The notes under the pieces were generated by a model. It made no database searches. It was not told the DNA's origin and saw only the letters and a list, made by a program, of their open reading frames with translations. Positions 18,212-26,901 of a DNA stretch of 64,000 nt are shown one piece after another. The first letter of the stretch is position 1; every line of letters begins with the position of its first letter. The stretch is from JAWLEP01 sp964553045 (GTDB taxonomy: Bacteria > Fermentibacterota > Fermentibacteria > Fermentibacterales > JCC-6): assembly GCA_964553045.1 (NCBI GenBank), contig CAZKJG010000004.1:1-64000 (forward strand), written 5' to 3'. A program made the translations under genes and the position numbers.

Positions 18212-19384
18212 TTGCGCAACATCCTCGTTCTGGCAGCGCTCTGCGCACTGGCCACTGGCATGTCCGCCGATCCCCTGGTGGTTTTCTTCGTGGACCCCAC
18301 CCACGAGGACTTCTCCGGCGACGCCATGGTGATACAAACCCCTGCCGGGCGGACCTTCCTGATAGACGGCGGATACCTCGAGGACTGGGCCGGAGGCTAC
18401 TGGAGCTGCGGCGAGGAGCGGGTCCTGCCCCTGCTGGACAGCCTGGAGGTGGACTACCTGCACGGGGTGGTGGCCACCCATCCCGACGCCGACCACGTGG
18501 GGGGGCTCATCGCCGTCCTGGACGCCTACCAGGGCAGCGTGGGCACGGTGTGGGACTCCGGCTACCCCTACAGCGCCTCCTGGATCTACGAGGAGTTCCT
18601 GCAGGAGGTGGACGAGAGCGGGGCCGCCTACGTCACCCCCTCCCGGGGCGACACCCTCAACTGGGGCGGCGAGCTGCTGGTGCAGGTGTACAACCCCGAG
18701 GGCTTCACCGCCGGGGACAAGAACAACGCCTCCATAGTGCTGCGGGTGACCTACGGCGACGTGGCCTTCCTCTTCACCGGGGACCTGGAGACCGATGGCG
18801 GCGAGGACGTTGTCCTGGACGAGATAGCCGCCGGCAGCCTGGACAGCGTGACCGCTTCGGTGCTGAAGGTGGGCCACCACGGCTCCCGCTACTCCACCTC
18901 CATGGACTGGCTCTCGGCCGTGGACCCGCAGTGGGCGGCCATATGCGTGGGGGCGGGCAACCCCTACGGCCATCCCCACGGAGAGCTGCTGAACAGGCTG
19001 TACGCCTTCGACCTGGACGTTTACCGAACCGACATACACGGGACCTTCTACATGGCCACCGACGGGCAGGAGATCTACTACAACGATATCCCCGAAAGCG
19101 GCGGGGGCGGGGGCCCCGAGGAGGTTTCCGGCCTGCTGGTGTACCCCAGCCCGGCCACCGATCAGATAACCTTCCGCTGGGACAGCGAGTCCGAGGGGGC
19201 TGCCACCGTGCTGGTGTACAACCTGCTGGGCGAAAAGGTCTACGAGAGTACGGGAGGCTCGGGCGAGATCGAGTGGAACCTGGTGCTGGAAGGCGGGGGC
19301 GTGCTCTCCCCCGGCCTGTACGGCGCCAGGATGACAACCGAGAACGGCGGGACATGGAACGAGTACTTCGCTGTAGCGCGCTGA
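18212..19384 (+). CDS. Secreted ComEC-like metallo-beta-lactamase-fold hydrolase with T9SS sorting domain
   Basis: A 390-residue exported metallohydrolase. A signal peptide occupies about residues 1-19. The metallo-beta-lactamase domain resembles that of the competence protein ComEC: metal motif THPDADHVGG near 89-98, FLFTGDLE near 188-195, and KVGHHGSRYSTS near 219-230. After a Gly-rich linker (about 300) comes a C-terminal type IX secretion sorting domain, with LLVYPSPATDQ and the late GLYGARM pattern. It would be released or anchored at the cell surface and may cut nucleic acid or another phosphodiester; substrate is inferred. TTG start. Its end overlaps the PorV-like gene by 31 bases. Confidence 0.82.
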   Translation: MRNILVLAALCALATGMSADPLVVFFVDPTHEDFSGDAMVIQTPAGRTFLIDGGYLEDWAGGYWSCGEERVLPLLDSLEVDYLHGVVATHPDADHVGGLIAVLDAYQGSVGTVWDSGYPYSASWIYEEFLQEVDESGAAYVTPSRGDTLNWGGELLVQVYNPEGFTAGDKNNASIVLRVTYGDVAFLFTGDLETDGGEDVVLDEIAAGSLDSVTASVLKVGHHGSRYSTSMDWLSAVDPQWAAICVGAGNPYGHPHGELLNRLYAFDLDVYRTDIHGTFYMATDGQEIYYNDIPESGGGGGPEEVSGLLVYPSPATDQITFRWDSESEGAATVLVYNLLGEKVYESTGGSGEIEWNLVLEGGGVLSPGLYGARMTTENGGTWNEYFAVAR

Positions 19385-20244
19385 TCTGCCTGCTGGCGCT
19401 GGCCGGCACTGCGGCGGCGGGGGAGCCGGGGACGGCCGACCTGCTGGTGCTGCAGTCGCCGGCGTTCCCCGGCAGGCTGGCCATGGGAGCGGCGGGCTTC
19501 GCCCTGGCCGGCGGCCCGGACGCGCTGTTCGGCAACCCCGCGATGCTGTCGTCGGGCTTCGCGGCGGCGGGCGGGCGCTGGAACCTGGGCACCACCTCCG
19601 CGGCCGCTGCCGGGGCCTTCGGCCTGGGCGAGGGGCTTCGGGGGGCTGTGGGCCTGCGGTACCTGGGCCGGGGAAACATGACCGGCCGCGACGAGTACGG
19701 GGAGCAGACGGGCGTCTACTCCTACGGCACAGGCCTGGTGGCCGGGGGCTTCTGCGGCGAGTTTGTGTCGGGGCTTTCCTGGGGGGCCTCCATGGCGGCG
19801 GCCTGGGAGAAGATCGACGCCGAGACCGGCTCGGGGTTCGCCTTGGCCGCCGGCGCAGCCTGGAGCTCGCCCTTCGGGCTGCGCGCCGGCCTAGCGCTGC
19901 GGGGCCTGGGACAGGCCCCCTCCTGGAACGGAATCCACAAGGACATGCCCACCACGGTGGACGCTGGAGCCGAGATGCCGGTCTACGGGCCGCTTCTGGC
20001 CTTCGCCGGAGGGCAGCTGGGCTTCAGCACCGCCTCGGCGGGTTCCTTCGGGCTGCGGGGAGGCGTGTCCGGCCTGGGCCTCTCCTGCGGCTACACCCTG
20101 GGCGAGGAGGAGGAAACCTCCGGGGTCTTCGGCGGTTTGTCCTACAGGTACAGCGCGGCGGAGACCTACACAGTGGAGATAGCCACCAGCCAGAGGGACG
20201 TGCTGGACTGGCCTGTGATGGCCGGCCTTACCGTTGTCTTCTGA
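19354..20244 (+). CDS. PorV/PorQ-like outer-membrane protein
   Basis: A 296-residue exported beta-barrel. The signal peptide (CSALICLLALAGTAAAG) is followed by the family hallmark: a Gly-rich GRLAMGAAGFALAGGPDAL then FGNPAML, matching the MGGAFVALADDASALYWNPAGL-like start of PorV/PorQ proteins. Members of this family shuttle type IX cargo or remove its signal, and this gene directly follows a T9SS cargo gene, overlapping it by 31 bases. Other FadL-like barrels share the motif, so the secretion role is likely but unproven. Start ATG 19354 was chosen because the frame upstream is only an antisense-like extension over the cargo gene. Confidence 0.72.
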   Translation: MERVLRCSALICLLALAGTAAAGEPGTADLLVLQSPAFPGRLAMGAAGFALAGGPDALFGNPAMLSSGFAAAGGRWNLGTTSAAAAGAFGLGEGLRGAVGLRYLGRGNMTGRDEYGEQTGVYSYGTGLVAGGFCGEFVSGLSWGASMAAAWEKIDAETGSGFALAAGAAWSSPFGLRAGLALRGLGQAPSWNGIHKDMPTTVDAGAEMPVYGPLLAFAGGQLGFSTASAGSFGLRGGVSGLGLSCGYTLGEEEETSGVFGGLSYRYSAAETYTVEIATSQRDVLDWPVMAGLTVVF

Positions 20245-20329
20245 CTGTGTTAACATTCGGGTTGAAAAGTGAAGAGAGAATCTCAGGGCTTACGCGCCGC
20301 GGCAGGCCGTGGCGGGGAAGGATGACAAC

Positions 20330-21964
20330 ATGAGACGTACGCTTGTGACTCTTATTGCAATGGCCGGAGCCGCGGCTCTGCTGCTGGCCGGCTGCGGGGA
20401 CGACGAGAGCCCCTCCGGGCCGGGGGGCAGCCCCACCGCCTCCACCCTGACCCTGGAGGCCAGCGGCATAGACGCATCCGTCACCGCCACCTGGACGGAG
20501 TGTCCCGACAGCGACTTCGAGGAGTACCGGCTCTACCGCAGCACGGTGGCCGGCATAGAGGACAACGTGGGTGACGCCACGCTGGTGGCCACGGTGGACA
20601 CCGCCTCCGACACAACCTTCAACGACGCGGGCCTGGACTGGTCCACCGTCTACTACTACGCCCTGAGGACGTCCGACACCGAGGGCCTGCACGCCTGGAG
20701 CAACGAGGCCAGCGCCACCACGGCCGACTCCGGGGCCTGCGAGTTCCTCACCTGCTACGACATCCAGGGCCAGGCCGATGAGTCGCCCTACCTGGGCCAG
20801 GAGGTCACCGTGATGGGCGTGGTGGTTGCCGGTGGAGATGAGTACTACTCCAGCTCACTGCCAGTTGCAGTAATCATGGATCCCGAGGGAGGCCCCTGGC
20901 ACGGACTGACGCTTTATGGCGACAGCGCAGCCAGCCTGCAGCGCGGCGACAGCGTGATGGTGACCGGAGAGGTGCAGGAGTACTACGACTTCACCGAGCT
21001 GGCCTACATCACCGAAATCCAGAGGCTGGGTACCGGCGCTTCACTGCCCGAACCTTACGACATTTCCACCGTCGACATCTCCACCTCCGGCGACCCCGAG
21101 CAGTACGAGAGCGTGCTGCTGAAGATAAGCGACGCCATAGTCACCACCGGGCCCGACCAGTACGGCATCTTCGGCGTGGACGACGGCAGCGGCGAGTGCA
21201 GCGTGGACGACAACGGCGACTACAGCTACAGCCCATCGGTGGGCGATACGCTCAACTACGCCGTCGGCGTGGGCTGGTACGCCTACAGCGAGTGGACGAT
21301 GCAACCCCGCGACGACAGCGACATCGACGCCTCCGGCGGGGGCGGCGGAGGCGGCGGCGACACACTCACCTGCTACGAGGTGCAGGGCCAGGCCGACCAG
21401 TCACCCTACGCGGGCGAGACCGTTTCCGTTACGGGCATAGTGACCGTAGACGGGGACTCCCTGTACTCCTCGGGACAGGCCTACTGCGTGATACAGGACT
21501 ACAGCGGCGGTCCCTGGAGCGGGCTGGTGCTGTACGACAACGACGCAGAGTCCCTGAACCGCGGGGACAGCGTCACCGTAACGGGCGAGGTAACCGAGTG
21601 GGAGAGCGAGGGCTCCTACCTCACCGAGCTTTCCTACATTACGGATGTGACGGTGCATGAGACCGGCCACGCGCTCCCTCCGGTGGAGCTTCTGACCACG
21701 GGTGAGCTTGCCAACTCCGCTTCCCCCGAGCAGTGGGAGGGCGTTCTGGTAGAGGTGCAGAGCGTAGAGGTTACCGAGGCTCCCGGTCAGTACGGGGAGT
21801 GGAAGATCACCGACGGCACCGGGGAATGCATTGTTGACGATCTGGGCACATACGGCTTCGAGCCCTCCGTGGGAGATACATTCAGTTCCATAGTGGGCAT
21901 CTTCTGGGAGAGTTACGGCGACTACAAGATGGAGCCCAGAGACATGGGAGACATAACGGAATAG
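20330..21964 (+). CDS. Lipoprotein with fibronectin-III-like and two OB-fold-like domains
   Basis: A 544-residue outer-surface lipoprotein. The lipobox ALLLAGC puts the lipidated Cys at residue 22. Residues about 35-125 look like a fibronectin type III domain (EEYRLYRSTVAG, VYYYALRTSD). Two repeats follow, about 137-325 and 345-540, each starting with LTCY(D/E)(I/V)QGQAD and containing VTVMGVVV, GDSVMVTGEV and a GDTL core. They resemble the OB-fold modules attached to secreted nucleases. A run of eight glycines separates them. No active site is visible. A near-identical piece of the first repeat recurs at 25912-26157. ATG 20330 has AAGGA upstream; a GTG at 20309 is less likely. Confidence 0.72.
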   Translation: MRRTLVTLIAMAGAAALLLAGCGDDESPSGPGGSPTASTLTLEASGIDASVTATWTECPDSDFEEYRLYRSTVAGIEDNVGDATLVATVDTASDTTFNDAGLDWSTVYYYALRTSDTEGLHAWSNEASATTADSGACEFLTCYDIQGQADESPYLGQEVTVMGVVVAGGDEYYSSSLPVAVIMDPEGGPWHGLTLYGDSAASLQRGDSVMVTGEVQEYYDFTELAYITEIQRLGTGASLPEPYDISTVDISTSGDPEQYESVLLKISDAIVTTGPDQYGIFGVDDGSGECSVDDNGDYSYSPSVGDTLNYAVGVGWYAYSEWTMQPRDDSDIDASGGGGGGGGDTLTCYEVQGQADQSPYAGETVSVTGIVTVDGDSLYSSGQAYCVIQDYSGGPWSGLVLYDNDAESLNRGDSVTVTGEVTEWESEGSYLTELSYITDVTVHETGHALPPVELLTTGELANSASPEQWEGVLVEVQSVEVTEAPGQYGEWKITDGTGECIVDDLGTYGFEPSVGDTFSSIVGIFWESYGDYKMEPRDMGDITE

Positions 21965-21986
21965 TATTCCGTAACCGCTCTCAGTG

Positions 21987-22014
21987 GGGGCGCTCCTTCG
22001 GGGGCGCCCCTTTC
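21987..22014 (+). terminator. Rho-independent terminator after the lipoprotein gene
   Basis: GGGGCGC at 21987-21993 pairs with GCGCCCC at 22004-22010, followed by TTTC. An almost identical hairpin follows the duplicated fragment at 26179-26210. Confidence 0.75.
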
Positions 22015-22341
22015 GTGTGAGAGCTGAGTCCCGGCGCGGCTATCGGCAGCAGAGATGGCTCGTTTACGGGCAGGTAAAGTACCGTAGCGCTTCTGTCGCT
22101 CTCATTATGTCTGGAGCTGTACAACCGTTGAACCCATGTTGTGCTGATCGCCTCTTCTGCAGTGGAGCGCCGCCACGGCGCTGCGGGCAGTTGCGTTGAC
22201 TGTGCTGCTCTGCATGGCGGCAGGGCCATAAGAGGAATCCCCGTGCTTTCGTGGTGCGGACATGACTTCTATATTCGATGCGTCTGTAAATCCCATCATG
22301 GAGGTAGATGTGATCACTGCCCAACACATTGCCAGCAGGCC
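22015..22341. other. Gene-free stretch at the left edge of the toxin-antitoxin island
   Basis: Short frames here have no plausible start or family resemblance. GGAGGT at about 22301-22306 lies too far from the darT start to serve it. No repeat or attachment site is recognised. The island presumably begins in this interval, just after the lipoprotein terminator. Confidence 0.4.
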
Positions 22342-22985
22342 ATGTACGATGAGCTGAACCCCCGAAAAGCCCTTGTCTTCCGCATAGTGCACAGCGACAA
22401 CGCGGGCTGGATCCTCAGTAACGGGATGCACTGCAGCACCTCGGGGTGTCTCGATCCTGACTACCGGCCGATAGGGAACCCCGAGATCATCGAGAGGCGC
22501 AGGACCCGTGAGGTCCCTATTCCTCCGGGAGGAACCCTGAGTGATTACGTTCCCTTCTACTTCACGCCGTTCAGCCCGATGTTCTACAACATAGTCACGG
22601 GGTATGGAGGCGTAGCGAAGATTCCAACGAAGAGATTGTCATCTTCGTGTCCAGTCTTCACAGGCTAGGAGAATGCGGTAGACGCTTCGTGTTCACCGAC
22701 AGGCACGCCTGCCTTCGGACAGCCGGGTTCTACAGCGGCCTTGAAAATCTGGACAGGATTCCCTGGGAGAGGCTCAGAAATCGTGACTTCTCCAGAGACC
22801 CCGAGGACCCCGAAGCATTCGACCGCTACCAGGCGGAAGCCCTGGTCCACAGGTGTGTCCCCGTGGAATCACTCCTGGGGATCGTGTGTTATGATAGGGC
22901 AACGGTTGAGCGTCTGCGCGGACTTGTTCGGAACCGTAGCGAAGACTTTGTGATCTGCGCAAGAAGAGGGTGGTACTTCCAATGA
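22342..22985 (+). pseudogene. darT: DarT-like DNA ADP-ribosyltransferase toxin, frameshifted
   Basis: DarT (DUF4433) uses NAD to ADP-ribosylate thymidine in single-stranded DNA. The first frame gives the family start (LNPRKALVFRIVHSDNAGWI) and FYFTPFSPMFYNIVTGYGGV. After about base 22618 the homology continues one frame over, as SNEEIVIFVSSLHRL, RFVFTDRHA and the YQAEALVH stretch that should hold the catalytic Glu. A single-base deletion near GCGAAGATTCC explains the break; translation of the first frame stops at 22668. The total would be about 215 residues, normal for DarT. Its partner darG overlaps the end by ATGA. Either a true inactivating mutation or an assembly error. Confidence 0.8.
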
Positions 22986-24049
22986 GATTCACCAGGGGCA
23001 ACATTCTCCAGGCTGAGACGGAGGCCCTGGTCAACACCGTCAATACCGTGGGGGTGATGGGCAAGGGTATTGCCCTGATGTTCCGTGAGAAGTTCCCCGA
23101 CAACTACGAAGCGTACAGATCGGCATGCCGGGCCGGTGAGGTACGGACCGGGAAGATGTTCCTGACCGAAAGACAGGCTCTGATCGGTCCGAGCTGGATA
23201 ATCAACTTCCCCACCAAGAGACACTGGCGTCATCCATCCCGTCTCGAGTGGATAAGGGAGGGACTGCAGGACCTCAGGAGAATCCTTCGGGAGACGGGGA
23301 TACGCTCCGTTGCCATACCCCCCCTCGGATGCGGAAACGGCAGGCTCGACTGGCCAAGTGTGAGAACCATCATAGAGGAGGTCCTGGGAGATCTCGATTC
23401 CACCGATATTGTGGTCTACCAACCCACGGAGCAGTACCAGAACATTCGGAAAGACTCCGGAGTATCCACGCTGACGCCTGCCAGGGCGCTGATCACTGAG
23501 ATGGTCCGGAAGTACTCGGTGCTGGGATTTCAATGTACGCTGCTCGAGATCCAGAAGCTGGCCTGGTTTCTGGAGTGGCATCTGGAGCGACTGGGACCGG
23601 ACAACCCCCTGGACCTTCGCTTCGCCGCGGGCAGATACGGTCCCTACGCCAACAGGCTTGATCATCTGCTGAACTGCCTGGACGGCAGCTTCCTCTGCAG
23701 CGAGAAGCGAATAGCAGACTCCGGCCCATCGGATACCGTTTGGTTCAATGAGGATCACGCGGAAGATCTGCGGTCGTACCTTCAAAGTCCCGAGGGGGCG
23801 AGATACGCCGGAGCCCTTCGGGCTTCCGTGGACACAATAGAGGGTTTCGAGTCACCGTTCGGCCTAGAGCTGCTGGCAACTGTGCACTGGCTGCTGAATG
23901 AAGGGGCAACCCCTTCGGTATCCGGGATCAGAGACGCAATGGCGGGCTGGCCGGGGGGCACCGGCGCAGCGGAGCGCAAGCTCGGGCTCTTCGACAGCCG
24001 CATGATCGAGCTGGCGCTGGAAAGGCTTGCTCCGCAGACATCCGCCTAA
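22982..24049 (+). CDS. darG: DarG-like macrodomain antitoxin
   Basis: A 355-residue antitoxin. Residues 1 to about 155 are a macrodomain that removes ADP-ribose from DNA: FTRGNILQAETEALVNTVN, GVMGKGIALMF and IPPLGCGNGRLDW mark the ADP-ribose pocket. The C-terminal half (about 165-355) is the extra domain of full-length DarG proteins, thought to bind the toxin directly, with ALITEMVRKYSVLG and KLAWFLEW. The ATG overlaps the toxin stop (ATGA), so translation is coupled; a GTG at 22970 is an alternative. The reading frame is intact, unlike its toxin. Confidence 0.88.
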   Translation: MRFTRGNILQAETEALVNTVNTVGVMGKGIALMFREKFPDNYEAYRSACRAGEVRTGKMFLTERQALIGPSWIINFPTKRHWRHPSRLEWIREGLQDLRRILRETGIRSVAIPPLGCGNGRLDWPSVRTIIEEVLGDLDSTDIVVYQPTEQYQNIRKDSGVSTLTPARALITEMVRKYSVLGFQCTLLEIQKLAWFLEWHLERLGPDNPLDLRFAAGRYGPYANRLDHLLNCLDGSFLCSEKRIADSGPSDTVWFNEDHAEDLRSYLQSPEGARYAGALRASVDTIEGFESPFGLELLATVHWLLNEGATPSVSGIRDAMAGWPGGTGAAERKLGLFDSRMIELALERLAPQTSA

Positions 24050-24164
24050 CTCCTCAATCGTGCGACAGGATCCGCTTGACCTATGCGCAGGACGAGATCG
24101 GACCTGCCTCCCTATTGCTCGGAGTGCAAACGACCTTCTTCTTTCCCGGGTCCGCGCCTTTCCG

Positions 24165-25019
24165 TCACCCGCGAGCTCCATTGAGGGGGCCCGAAGACCC
24201 CTTCCTTTCGAAAAAGCTCTTCAGCAGGGCGGTCATGTCATCGAGGTTGAGGAAGTCGGCCTCCGCAGGCCGCTCCAGGAAGGGAGCCACATCGCCGCGG
24301 ATGGCGGGCCAGTCGGCCTGCGCGAACCTCTCTCGGAGGGCCTGGAGGGGATCGAGGTCTTCGACTCTTCGGGCCGGCCAGCCGCTCTGCGCCAGGGCGT
24401 TGCCCAGGAGGTCCAAGTTGGGCTGCGGCCAGTGGGAGTCGCCCATGTACCACATGAGGTCGTAGTAGTCTCTCCCCTTGGCGTACTCCCTGGTGAGCAC
24501 AGCGTGGATCTTTCCCGCCAGAAGGGAGGGCCTGTCGTGGTGCTGCAGCCGCAGGGGCACGTACCTGCGGACCAGGCTCACCTCCAGACCGGCCCCGGCG
24601 GGCGGTGAGGAGTCCACCTCCACCCGGATGGACAGGACCTGCGTCCTGCGGGGAGAAAGCTCCAGCTCGCAGGGAAGGCCCGGAAACCGCACCATGACGC
24701 TTTGTACCGTGCGGTCGAGCCGCTTGCGCAGCTGTGTGTCGTATCCCTCCCGGGCCAGGGCGTAACCCGTCTTGTCCATTGCCTTGCCGAGGTCGAAGGC
24801 GCCGCCCCCGGCCTCCATGGCGAAGTCCAGGCCCTCGGAGAATCTGGGCATGTCGTAGAGGAACCTCAGGGCGGTACCGCCCTGGAATGCCAGGGGAACC
24901 ATCGCTCCCGCCTCGGCCATCAGTCCCAGGATGCGGGCCCGGAGGTACTCCCTTGCCAGCATGCCGGCACGCTCCTTCGATGGTGCGCGGGCTACGATCC
25001 GATACAGACGCTGCTTCAC
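24165..25019 (-). CDS. AbiEii-type nucleotidyltransferase toxin (copy 1), catalytic motif altered
   Basis: A 284-residue member of the AbiEii/AbiGii toxin family, paired with AbiEi in type IV toxin-antitoxin and abortive-infection systems; relatives transfer nucleotides to RNA. The fold signature FQGGTALRFL is at about 46-55. The following motif should read R-F-S-E-D-L-D-F, but here it is RFSEGLDF: the first catalytic Asp is Gly (codon at 24831-24833). The Lys motif LLAGKIHAVLTREYAKGRDYYDL near 166-188 is kept. The GTG start overlaps the antitoxin stop by four bases. Full length but possibly inactive, by inference from the substitution. Confidence 0.83.
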   Translation of the reverse strand: MKQRLYRIVARAPSKERAGMLAREYLRARILGLMAEAGAMVPLAFQGGTALRFLYDMPRFSEGLDFAMEAGGGAFDLGKAMDKTGYALAREGYDTQLRKRLDRTVQSVMVRFPGLPCELELSPRRTQVLSIRVEVDSSPPAGAGLEVSLVRRYVPLRLQHHDRPSLLAGKIHAVLTREYAKGRDYYDLMWYMGDSHWPQPNLDLLGNALAQSGWPARRVEDLDPLQALRERFAQADWPAIRGDVAPFLERPAEADFLNLDDMTALLKSFFERKGSSGPLNGARG

Positions 25020-25642
25020 GTCTGTTCCCCTGCGATGGTCTTCGCTGCAGCCTCGGCAGCCCGAATGACCTTCGGCCTGTCCCACCTGCGGGCCATGGCC
25101 CGCAGTCCGGACATGTCCAGCTGCTCCGTGCTCTGCAGCCGCAGCCCCTCCATGTAGGCTGTGCTGTCGGCACCCGGGGTCAGGTAGGCCAGGTCCAGCA
25201 GGGCCTTCTCGGGCCGGGCAACCCTGGCCCCGCCGGGCGTGGGAACGTCCTCCTCCCTCCATCCCCACAGCAGCGAAGGCTTCATGTGCCGGTAGATGAA
25301 GCTGCCCAGGGGGGTGTCCACCGTCTCCGTCCTGCCCCCCGCCACAGAGACAACAGATGGGACGTGCTCGGGGATCAGGCCGTGCCAGGACAGCGCCGAC
25401 TGGCAGCTCACGTAGGAGTCCGGCCTGATGGCGTTGGCCAGGACAAAGCCGTGGGGCTCGGGGCCCGACAAGGATGGAGCCACCACGTACTTCCCCCTCC
25501 TCAGCCGGATAAGCCTGCCCTCGGCCACCCAGCGGGAGAGCTGGGCCTGCAGTACGGCCGGATCGACGTCACCGGCCAGAAGCAGGCCGGTGGTGATCAC
25601 GGGCTCCCTGTTGGCGATCTCCAGGACCTTTTCGAATCTCAT
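25016..25642 (-). CDS. AbiEi-family antitoxin (copy 1)
   Basis: A 208-residue antitoxin and autorepressor. The N-terminal winged helix (about residues 1-55) shows VLQAQLSRWVAEGRLIRLRR and KYVVAP. The C-terminal AbiEi domain includes SYVSCQSALSWHGLIPE and ARPEKALLDLAYL, typical of the family. It is the first gene of a two-gene leftward operon ending in the toxin, coupled by a GTGA overlap. A perfect inverted repeat lies seven bases upstream of its start and is probably its own operator. The gene looks intact. Confidence 0.85.
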   Translation of the reverse strand: MRFEKVLEIANREPVITTGLLLAGDVDPAVLQAQLSRWVAEGRLIRLRRGKYVVAPSLSGPEPHGFVLANAIRPDSYVSCQSALSWHGLIPEHVPSVVSVAGGRTETVDTPLGSFIYRHMKPSLLWGWREEDVPTPGGARVARPEKALLDLAYLTPGADSTAYMEGLRLQSTEQLDMSGLRAMARRWDRPKVIRAAEAAAKTIAGEQT

Positions 25643-25648
25643 AGCAAT

Positions 25649-25670
25649 AACTTAACATATTCGTTAAGTT
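25649..25670. promoter_or_regulatory. Candidate AbiEi operator (copy 1)
   Basis: Perfect 8-bp inverted repeat: AACTTAAC 25649-25656 and GTTAAGTT 25663-25670, six-base spacer, directly upstream of the antitoxin start at 25642. AbiEi proteins are known to repress their own promoter through inverted repeats. Confidence 0.6.
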
Positions 25671-25776
25671 AACGCAACGTATTATGTATGGAAGGCCCGC
25701 TTTCGGGCTCGGTCCAGAGGTGTCTGTCGTCGCTTTCTCTTTCAGCCGTGAGCCAGCATCCGCGAACTTTCCGCAG

Positions 25777-25914
25777 AGGGAGGCGAGGAACCTGTCTGCG
25801 GAGATGGTCCTGATGGAGCTGCTGCGGTCCCAGGAGTCGATACCCCCGGTACCGACGACCAGGTAGGCTCGATCGAGGTCCAGCTGCCTGCGGAAGTTGG
25901 ACAGCGCCGCCGGT
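25777..25914 (-). pseudogene. Fragment of a DUF4143-type ATPase C-terminus
   Basis: On the minus strand this reads LSNFRRQLDLDRAYLVV, then SSIRTISADRFLASL, which matches the last 45 or so residues of AAA ATPases ending in DUF4143. Nothing of the ATPase itself remains. The 138-base block is nearly identical to 30397-30534, where it is fused to a truncated toxin. Its right end is the exact junction with the duplicated lipoprotein fragment. Confidence 0.6.
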
Positions 25915-26157
25915 GACCCCGAGCAGTACGAGAGCGTGCTGCTACGGGGCAGCGACGCCATAGTCACCACCGGGCCCGACCAGTACGGCATCTTCGGCGT
26001 GGACGACGGCAGCGGCGAGTGCAACGTGGACGACAACGGCGACTACAGCTACGAGCCCACAGTGGGCGACACCCTGTTCTACGCCGTCGGCGTGGGCTGG
26101 TACGCCTACAGCGAGCCGACGATGCAGCCCCGCGACGACGCGGACATAGTGCAGTAG
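25912..26157 (+). pseudogene. 3' fragment of an OB-fold lipoprotein gene
   Basis: About 82 residues nearly identical to part of the lipoprotein at 20330-21964 (GDPEQYESVLL, TTGPDQYGIFGVDDGSGEC, AVGVGWYAYSE). DNA of 21089-21326 and 25912-26150 agrees over most positions. It ends in a stop and is followed by the same terminator hairpin as the intact gene. No start codon, signal peptide or ribosome binding site is present. It is best read as the surviving 3' end of a tandem paralogue broken when the AbiE block arrived. Confidence 0.75.
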
Positions 26158-26178
26158 CGCCGGATACAGGGGTTCTGG

Positions 26179-26210
26179 GGGGCGCTCCTTCGGGGGCGCC
26201 CCTCTTCTAT
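26179..26210 (+). terminator. Rho-independent terminator copied with the lipoprotein fragment
   Basis: GGGGCGC 26179-26185 pairs with GCGCCCC 26196-26202, then a T-rich tail. Loop and stem match the terminator at 21987-22014. Confidence 0.7.
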
Positions 26211-26319
26211 CCTTGTCGGAGATGCAATTGGAATTCAGATCTTGCCGTACGTCGAGGAATATCAGTCAGGCCCAGACAGCCGGAGCTTCGGCAGGGGCAG
26301 GATTGGATTTTGCAGCGAT

Positions 26320-26901
26320 TCAGGACATGGCCATGTCGTGCCAGGCGGAGCAGATCCCCTCCAGGAACTCACGGGCTTTCCTGTTGGGCTCGTCTTCCGG
26401 ATCGAACCCGTGCTCGGCCATTCTCTGCCGGCAATATTCCCTCTCGCCCCAATCGGGATACCCAAGGCCCTCATCCAGTCTTATGGCTGCACGTATTACA
26501 TCCTCAGAGCGTTTCCGGGTTTCCTGGAGTGTCGTTCTGAATGCAGACTTGTACCTCTCGAAGACCGGGTACTCCCGACTGTACTCATCAAGCAGATGTC
26601 TCCCCTCAGAGGTTATTCTGTAATCCGTATTCCAATAGGACGGATTTGAGCACCTCTGCTCTTCGACGAATCTCAGGGCGATGTCCCTCTTCAGGCCGGT
26701 GTCGATCTTCGGGGAAAAGGTGCCGAAGAAGTGTGGCCTGAAACGGAACTCCCTCTCCCATCCCAGGAGTCGGGACGTGAAGTACAATTCGTTCAGGAGC
26801 CTACGCTTATGGACTTTGTCATCTCCATTCGCACCCAGGGCCATGAGCACGAAGTCATCCGCATCCGGAGTCCATTGAGTCTGTCTATCAGGCATCCCCA
26901 T
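26320..26901 (-). CDS. Small partner protein of the HD phosphohydrolase, function unknown
   Basis: A 193-residue protein not assigned to a named family. It begins with a helical region (ADDFVLMALGANGDDKVHKR then RLLNELYFTSRL) resembling a winged-helix or YwgA-like fold, followed by HFFGTFSPKIDTGLKRDIA and a basic C-terminal half. The gene overlaps the end of the HD-domain gene upstream by 14 bases, so the two are translationally coupled and probably act together. ATG 26901 follows GGAG; ATG 26895 is an alternative. Location inside a defence island suggests a two-gene defence module, which is inference. Confidence 0.55.
   Translation of the reverse strand: MGMPDRQTQWTPDADDFVLMALGANGDDKVHKRRLLNELYFTSRLLGWEREFRFRPHFFGTFSPKIDTGLKRDIALRFVEEQRCSNPSYWNTDYRITSEGRHLLDEYSREYPVFERYKSAFRTTLQETRKRSEDVIRAAIRLDEGLGYPDWGEREYCRQRMAEHGFDPEDEPNRKAREFLEGICSAWHDMAMS

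Noticed and set aside
18550..19353. N-terminal extension of the PorV-like frame
   Set aside because: Arg/Gly-rich shadow of the metallo-beta-lactamase gene. The signal peptide begins only at 19354.
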